A stretch of 19,205 bases of DNA. It comes from Hyphomicrobiales bacterium. Its GTDB lineage: Bacteria; Pseudomonadota; Alphaproteobacteria; Rhizobiales; Beijerinckiaceae. Under the pieces are notes generated by a model. That model ran no database searches and had not been told where the DNA came from. It saw nothing but the letters and a program-made list of their open reading frames with translations. How positions within the stretch are numbered: the stretch's first letter is position 1; every line of letters begins with the position of its first letter. The stretch is from positions 1-19,205 of the forward strand of contig CANCAR010000026.1 in assembly GCA_947374125.1 (NCBI GenBank). Reading direction: 5' to 3'. Shown here in pieces: positions 15,195-19,205 of this stretch. A program made the translations under genes and the position numbers.

Positions 15195-16313
15195 ATGGCC
15201 CGCGTCGACAGCCTTCGAATGCGCGCCGGGCAACTGTTTTGCGCCTGCGATAGCGACGGTTTGCCGATCGATCTCGACCGATTGCCCGTAGGCGCTGGCC
15301 TTATGCGGATGGGCTCGGCCTTTGGCGTCTCCGTCTTTTCGCAGGTTTTGACGCTTTCCGTTTTACCGCTCGCAAGCCAGGAAATCGGAGGCGAGCCGCA
15401 TCGCTTGGCCTGGCCCTATCTGGCTTTGCTGATCGGCGCTGCCTTGGCTGGCTTTCCGGCCTCTTTCTTGATGGACATGTTTGGCCGGAGAGCCGCCTTC
15501 GCGCTCGGTGCCAGCCTTGGCATTGCGGGTGGGATATTGGCCGCTAAGGCTGCCATCGACCGGCAGTTTTCCATGCTGGTCATCGGGGCACTCTGGCTTG
15601 GAATGGCGCAAGGCTTTGCGCTTTTCTACCGCCATGCTGGCGCGATGGCGGGACATGCGGGCGGATTGGTGTTTGGAGCGGGGGCGGCTGGGGCTTTGGT
15701 TGCGCCGTTTCTGATGGAGGGTTTGAACCTTGCGGCGGGGCCCTTCACCCTTGCCTATGCGCTCGGTCTAGCGGGTTTAGCCAATCTGGTGACCCTTTGG
15801 CTTGCCGTTGGTTTACCGGCAAGGCAGGTGGAAATCGAAACGGCGGCAGCAATAAAGCGGCCAAAGCCGCTGGTCTTTATCGTATCAACCGCGCTCGCCG
15901 CCCTTGCTTGGTTTGGCATGACAGGGCTGATGGCCCGTGTGCCCTTGATGATGGCAGGCTGCGGGCTTGGCGTGTCGATGACCGCCTCGGCGATGGCCGT
16001 GCACCTTGCGGCCATGTATGTGCCGGGTTTTGTGATTGGTCGCTGGATTTCGGCTTGGGGCGGGATTATTGTTGAACTATGCGGGCTTTTGCTGATCACA
16101 CTCGGCGGCAGCGCCGTGTTTTGGCAAGGCACGGTTGCTGGATTTAGCCTCGCCTTGGCGCTTGCGGGGTTTGGCTGGGGCATGGCGACCATTGGCGCGC
16201 TTGCAGCGCTGCACCGCGACGGACGACCCTCGCCCGTCTGGCTCGCGATGCACGACGCGACGCTGTTCATCTCAGCGTTAGCCGGTGCGCTCGCCTTTGG
16301 ACAGTTGGGCTGA
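15195..16313 (+). CDS. MFS transporter, probable CcoA-type copper importer
   Basis: A 372-aa major-facilitator protein with about ten to twelve hydrophobic segments and the family loop motif MDMFGRRAAFALG (93-105). Two membrane motifs fit CcoA, the copper importer that supplies cbb3 oxidase in Rhodobacter capsulatus: MTGLM (Met242-x3-Met246) and HLAAM (His270-x3-Met274). From memory the R. capsulatus motifs start at Met233 and His261, the same 28-residue spacing. A cysteine (Cys256) lies between them. The start follows the ccoS stop by one base, with AAGGA inside ccoS, so the gene is likely in the same operon. A 35-residue N-terminal stretch before the first helix contains FCACDSDG, unusual for MFS proteins. 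Substrate is inferred from motifs and context; other metals are possible. Confidence 0.75.
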   Translation: MARVDSLRMRAGQLFCACDSDGLPIDLDRLPVGAGLMRMGSAFGVSVFSQVLTLSVLPLASQEIGGEPHRLAWPYLALLIGAALAGFPASFLMDMFGRRAAFALGASLGIAGGILAAKAAIDRQFSMLVIGALWLGMAQGFALFYRHAGAMAGHAGGLVFGAGAAGALVAPFLMEGLNLAAGPFTLAYALGLAGLANLVTLWLAVGLPARQVEIETAAAIKRPKPLVFIVSTALAALAWFGMTGLMARVPLMMAGCGLGVSMTASAMAVHLAAMYVPGFVIGRWISAWGGIIVELCGLLLITLGGSAVFWQGTVAGFSLALALAGFGWGMATIGALAALHRDGRPSPVWLAMHDATLFISALAGALAFGQLG

Positions 16314-16389
16314 TCTGCACCGATCGGGGATGCGCGGCTCGACAACCCATGCCAGTGTGCGATCCATGATTCTGTTCGGAGACGCACCA

Positions 16390-16896
16390 ATGCTGTTACG
16401 CTTTGGCATTTTTCTGGTTTTGGCCGCTCTTGGTGGGGCCGCGATTACCGTTCAGGCGGGGCTAAACTCGCAAGTGGCCCGCATGCTGGGCCACCCGCTT
16501 TGGGCAACGCTTGTGTCTCTCACCGTCAGCATCATCAGCATTGTTCCACTGCTGATCGCGTTTCGGGCGGGTCCGCCGCATTTGGAGGGTCTGAGCCATG
16601 CGCCTTGGTGGGTATGGATTGGTGGGGCATTGGGAGCGTTTTTTATTACCGTTGCTCTGATGACAGCGCCCGAGCTTGGCGCGGTGGTGTTTATTTCAGC
16701 CGTTGTCATGGGGCAGACGATTGCCTCAATCTTGCTCGACCAATTCGCGATTGCAGGCTTTCCCTCAAGGCCCGTTACGCTTCTGCGGGTAGCCGGTGCT
16801 TTGCTGGTTGTGGCGGGCGTTTTGCTCAGCGCCTGGGCCGCGCAAGCCGCAACGAGAACGGCGCAAGCCAACGCCGTATCCGAGATCGCGCGTTGA
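16390..16896 (+). CDS. YdcZ/DUF606-family small membrane protein
   Basis: A 168-aa protein with about five hydrophobic helices. It resembles the YdcZ (DUF606) branch of drug/metabolite-transporter-like proteins: an N-terminal AALGGAAITVQAGLNSQVARML, then WWVWIGGALGAFFIT and a conserved-looking P-E-L-G-A-x-x-F segment. The frame is open from 16285, but I chose the ATG with GGAG eight bases upstream and the first helix directly behind it. Function of the family is poorly known. It lies between the copper-import gene and the pyrimidine genes, 76 bp after the former. That short gap shows no terminator or clear promoter. Confidence 0.75.
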   Translation: MLLRFGIFLVLAALGGAAITVQAGLNSQVARMLGHPLWATLVSLTVSIISIVPLLIAFRAGPPHLEGLSHAPWWVWIGGALGAFFITVALMTAPELGAVVFISAVVMGQTIASILLDQFAIAGFPSRPVTLLRVAGALLVVAGVLLSAWAAQAATRTAQANAVSEIAR

Positions 16897-16900
16897 ACGC

Positions 16901-16906
16901 TTGACA
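16901..16906 (+). promoter_or_regulatory. Candidate -35 box of the preTA promoter
   Basis: A perfect TTGACA lies four bases after the ydcZ-like stop. The matching -10 is weak (around 16923-16930, in TGGAAATC). The start point would then fall within the RutR-like site at 16931-16946, a position suited to repression. Confidence 0.4.
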
Positions 16907-16930
16907 ATCTCCCGAACCCGTGTGGAAATC

Positions 16931-16946
16931 TTGACCAATTGGTCAG
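16931..16946 (+). promoter_or_regulatory. RutR-like operator upstream of preT
   Basis: TTGACCAATTGGTCAG contains the perfect 14-bp palindrome TGACCAATTGGTCA. It matches the RutR consensus TTGACCA-N2-TGGTCAA at all specified positions but the last. RutR is the uracil-responsive TetR-family regulator of pyrimidine utilisation. The site lies 38 bp before the chosen preT ATG. No rutR gene is in the window. Confidence 0.75.
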
Positions 16947-16983
16947 GTTCTGCGGGGGCAGACTTTCCGGGAGGGTCGGAGCG

Positions 16984-18333
16984 ATGGGATCGGTACGGGC
17001 AGATGGCATTCAGACCGGGCGGCTCGCGCCCACCGATTATGAGGCGAATTTTTCCGATATCCACGCGCCTCTAAGCTCTCACGAGGCCTTTGTGGAGGCG
17101 GAGCGTTGCTATTTCTGCCATGACGCGCCGTGCCAAACCGCCTGCCCGACCTCCATCGACATTCCGCTTTTCATTCGGGAAATCGCGACCGGAAATAATT
17201 TGGGCGCGGCAGAGACAATCCTAAGCGCCAATATTTTGGGCGGCATGTGCGCGCGCGTATGCCCCACCGAGACGCTCTGCGAAGAGGCGTGCGTCCGCGA
17301 ACATGCGGAAGGCAAGCCCGTTAAAATCGGCCTGTTGCAGCGCCACGCTACCGACGCGCTGATGGAAAGCGGCAAACAGCCCTTCACCCGCGCCGCATCG
17401 ACAGGCAAAAAAGTAGCCGTCATTGGCGGCGGCCCGGCAGGGCTTTCTTGCGCGCATAAGCTTGCCGAACACGGCCATGCGGTGACGATTTTTGAATCGA
17501 AAAACAAGCTTGGCGGGCTTAATGAATATGGCATAGCGGCCTATAAAACGACGCATGACTTTGCCCAGCGCGAGGTTGATTTTATTCTCGCCATCGGCGG
17601 GATCGAGGTCAAAACAGGTCAAGCACTGGGGTGCAATGTGGAGATTGGCGCGCTTCGCCAAGGGTTCGATGCGGTGTTTGTCGGGACAGGCCTCTCCGGT
17701 GTCAACAAGCTCGGGCTTGAAGGCGAAGGCACACTTTCGGGCGTCGTCGATGCGGTGAAATACATTGCGCAACTACGGCAGGCGAAAGACCTTTCAAGCC
17801 TGCCAGTTGGCCGGAACGTGGTGGTGATCGGGGGCGGCATGACCGCGATTGACGCCGCCGTCCAATCGAAGAAGCTGGGCGCCGAGAACGTCACCATCGT
17901 TTATCGGCGCGGCCAGAGCGACATGAAGGCCAGCGCCTATGAACAACAGGTGGCGCAAACCCATGGCGTGACGATCCGCACCTTCGCCCAACCTGCGGCG
18001 CTGATCGGCGAGAATGGCAAAGTGACCGGCGTGCGGTTTGACGAGACCGATATGAAAAACGGCAAACTCGTTACAACCGGAAGCGCCTATACGCTTACCG
18101 CCGATATGGTGCTGACCGCCATCGGCCAAATCTTTGTGCCCGACGGGCTCGGCGGTGCCGACGCGCTCGCGCTGGAAGCGGGCCGGATCAAGGTTGATGC
18201 CGAGCGGCGCACCAGCGCCAAAGGCATTTGGGCGGGCGGGGATTGCATTGCTGGCGGGGAAGATTTGACCGTCGCAGCGGTTGAAGACGGCAAACAGGCC
18301 GCTTTATCGATTCATCAAGCTCTAAGCATGTAA
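16984..18333 (+). CDS. preT: NAD-dependent dihydropyrimidine dehydrogenase subunit PreT
   Basis: A 449-aa flavoprotein subunit that takes electrons from NAD(P)H for reduction of uracil and thymine (first step of reductive pyrimidine degradation). The N-terminal alpha-helical Fe-S domain has RCYFCHDAPCQTAC (Cys42, 45, 50, 54) and MCARVCPTETLCEEAC (Cys89, 93, 99, 103). The FAD-binding VIGGGPAGLSC follows (about 146-156), then the NAD(P)H-binding VVVIGGGMTAIDAA (about 279-292), and the C-terminal flavin motif GIWAGGDC. The frame is open 15 codons further upstream. I chose the ATG at 16984 because GGAGGG lies about nine bases before it and because the upstream extension would begin inside the operator. 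preA follows after 20 bp. The related glutamate synthase small subunit is less likely, given preA next door. Confidence 0.93.
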   Translation: MGSVRADGIQTGRLAPTDYEANFSDIHAPLSSHEAFVEAERCYFCHDAPCQTACPTSIDIPLFIREIATGNNLGAAETILSANILGGMCARVCPTETLCEEACVREHAEGKPVKIGLLQRHATDALMESGKQPFTRAASTGKKVAVIGGGPAGLSCAHKLAEHGHAVTIFESKNKLGGLNEYGIAAYKTTHDFAQREVDFILAIGGIEVKTGQALGCNVEIGALRQGFDAVFVGTGLSGVNKLGLEGEGTLSGVVDAVKYIAQLRQAKDLSSLPVGRNVVVIGGGMTAIDAAVQSKKLGAENVTIVYRRGQSDMKASAYEQQVAQTHGVTIRTFAQPAALIGENGKVTGVRFDETDMKNGKLVTTGSAYTLTADMVLTAIGQIFVPDGLGGADALALEAGRIKVDAERRTSAKGIWAGGDCIAGGEDLTVAAVEDGKQAALSIHQALSM

Positions 18334-18353
18334 GTTTTCGGGGAGAGACGGAT

Positions 18354-19205
18354 ATGGCTGACCTTCGTAGCACTTTCCTTGGCATTAAATCACCCAACCC
18401 CTTCTGGCTGGCTTCCGCGCCGCCAACCGACCGCGAAACCAATGTCGTGCGCGCGTTCAAGGCAGGATGGGGCGGCGTTGTATGGAAAACACTCGGCGAT
18501 GGCGACCCGATTGTGAATGTGAGCGGCCCGCGCTATGGCGCGATCCACAGTGCGGACCGGCGCTTGATCGGGCTCAACAATGTCGAGTTGATCACCGATC
18601 GACCGCTTGAAATCAATCTGCAGGAAATCAAAAAGGTAAAACGCGAATGGCCGGATCGGGCCATGGTGGTTTCCCTCATGGTGCCCTGCGAGGAGCGCAA
18701 TTGGGCGGATATTTTAAAACGCGTTGAGGAAACCGATTGCGACGGTGTCGAGCTGAATTTCGGCTGTCCGCACGGCATGTCGGAGCGCGGCATGGGCGCG
18801 GCCGTTGGCCAGGTTCCGGAATATATCGAAATGGTCACGCGCTGGTGCAAAACCTATACAAGAATGCCGGTGATCGTGAAGCTTACGCCCAACATTACGG
18901 ATATTCGTTTTCCCGCACGCGCGGCGAAGAACGGCGGCGCGGATGCGGTTTCGCTGATTAATACCATCACTTCCATCATGACGGTTGATCTCGACCAGAT
19001 GTCGCCTTGGCCGGTAATTGACGGGCAAGGCACGCATGGTGGCTATTGCGGGCCTGCGGTAAAGCCCATCGCGCTCAATATGGTGTCGCAGATTGGCCGC
19101 GATCACGAGACACGCGGCTTGCCGATTTCCGCGATTGGCGGCGTGACGACGTGGAAGGACGCCGCTGATTATATCGCCATGGGAGCGGGCAATGTGCAGG
19201 TGTGC
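18354..19205 (+). CDS. preA: NAD-dependent dihydropyrimidine dehydrogenase subunit PreA, 3'-truncated by the window
   Basis: The first 284 codons of the FMN-binding catalytic subunit. It starts MADLRSTFLGIKSPNPFWLA. It contains WKTLG (44-48), LIGLNNVELITDRPLE (71-86) and the active-site loop ELNFGCPHGMSERGMG (133-148). Asn135 and Cys138 correspond to Asn668 and catalytic Cys671 of mammalian dihydropyrimidine dehydrogenase. KLTPNITDI and the FMN phosphate-binding AIGGVTTWKDA follow. The C-terminal part, including the expected 2x[4Fe-4S] ferredoxin domain, lies beyond the edge. GGGAG precedes the ATG. Same operon as preT. Confidence 0.94.
   Translation, partial: MADLRSTFLGIKSPNPFWLASAPPTDRETNVVRAFKAGWGGVVWKTLGDGDPIVNVSGPRYGAIHSADRRLIGLNNVELITDRPLEINLQEIKKVKREWPDRAMVVSLMVPCEERNWADILKRVEETDCDGVELNFGCPHGMSERGMGAAVGQVPEYIEMVTRWCKTYTRMPVIVKLTPNITDIRFPARAAKNGGADAVSLINTITSIMTVDLDQMSPWPVIDGQGTHGGYCGPAVKPIALNMVSQIGRDHETRGLPISAIGGVTTWKDAADYIAMGAGNVQVC

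Noticed and set aside
16285..16389. N-terminal extension of the YdcZ-like gene overlapping the importer
   Set aside because: The 35 extra residues are not membrane-like or family-like, and the ATG at 16390 has GGAG eight bases upstream.
16939..16983. Earlier GTG/ATG-type start for preT
   Set aside because: It begins inside the RutR-like operator, while the ATG at 16984 has a strong GGAGGG ahead of it.

Overview
The window comes from an alphaproteobacterium of moderate to fairly high GC. The evidence is the Fnr/FixK-type regulator next to a ccoNOQP-ccoGHIS cluster, the alphaproteobacterial style of the proteins, and a preTA operon with a RutR-type operator. I cannot name the genus. No rRNA, tRNA or CRISPR array was seen. 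The largest stretches without a gene are under 200 bp, and each is described below.

Left part (1-3347), all genes on the minus strand. Reading with transcription, iolB (5-deoxy-glucuronate isomerase) is followed by a broken brnT toxin remnant, an intact brnA antitoxin, then iolA/mmsA (CoA-acylating malonate/methylmalonate-semialdehyde dehydrogenase). A strong hairpin follows, and then the first 37 codons of a FitA-type antitoxin that runs off the left edge. The brn remnant lies between two copies of a 13-bp direct repeat, one of them inside the 3' end of iolB, as if a toxin-antitoxin module had inserted into an inositol-catabolism cluster. A large imperfect inverted repeat of the 'CGTCATTGCGAGCG' kind (3230-3347) separates this block from ppc.

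Middle. ppc (phosphoenolpyruvate carboxylase, minus strand) is divergent from an oxygen-sensing Fnr homologue with four suitably placed cysteines. Downstream, a perfect TTGAT-N4-ATCAA box lies about 87 bp before ccoN. From there to about 16.3 kb the genes are co-oriented: ccoN, ccoO, ccoQ, ccoP (cbb3 oxidase), a hairpin, then ccoG, ccoH, ccoI and ccoS (assembly and copper delivery). The last gene is an MFS protein carrying MxxxM and HxxxM motifs, which I read as a CcoA-type copper importer. The block would therefore hold a low-oxygen sensor, its probable target promoter, the oxidase, and copper import, reduction and delivery for the CuB centre.

Right part (16.3-19.2 kb). A small YdcZ/DUF606 membrane protein precedes a RutR-like operator (TTGACCAATTGGTCAG) and the reductive pyrimidine-catabolism genes preT and preA. 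preA runs off the right edge after 284 codons.
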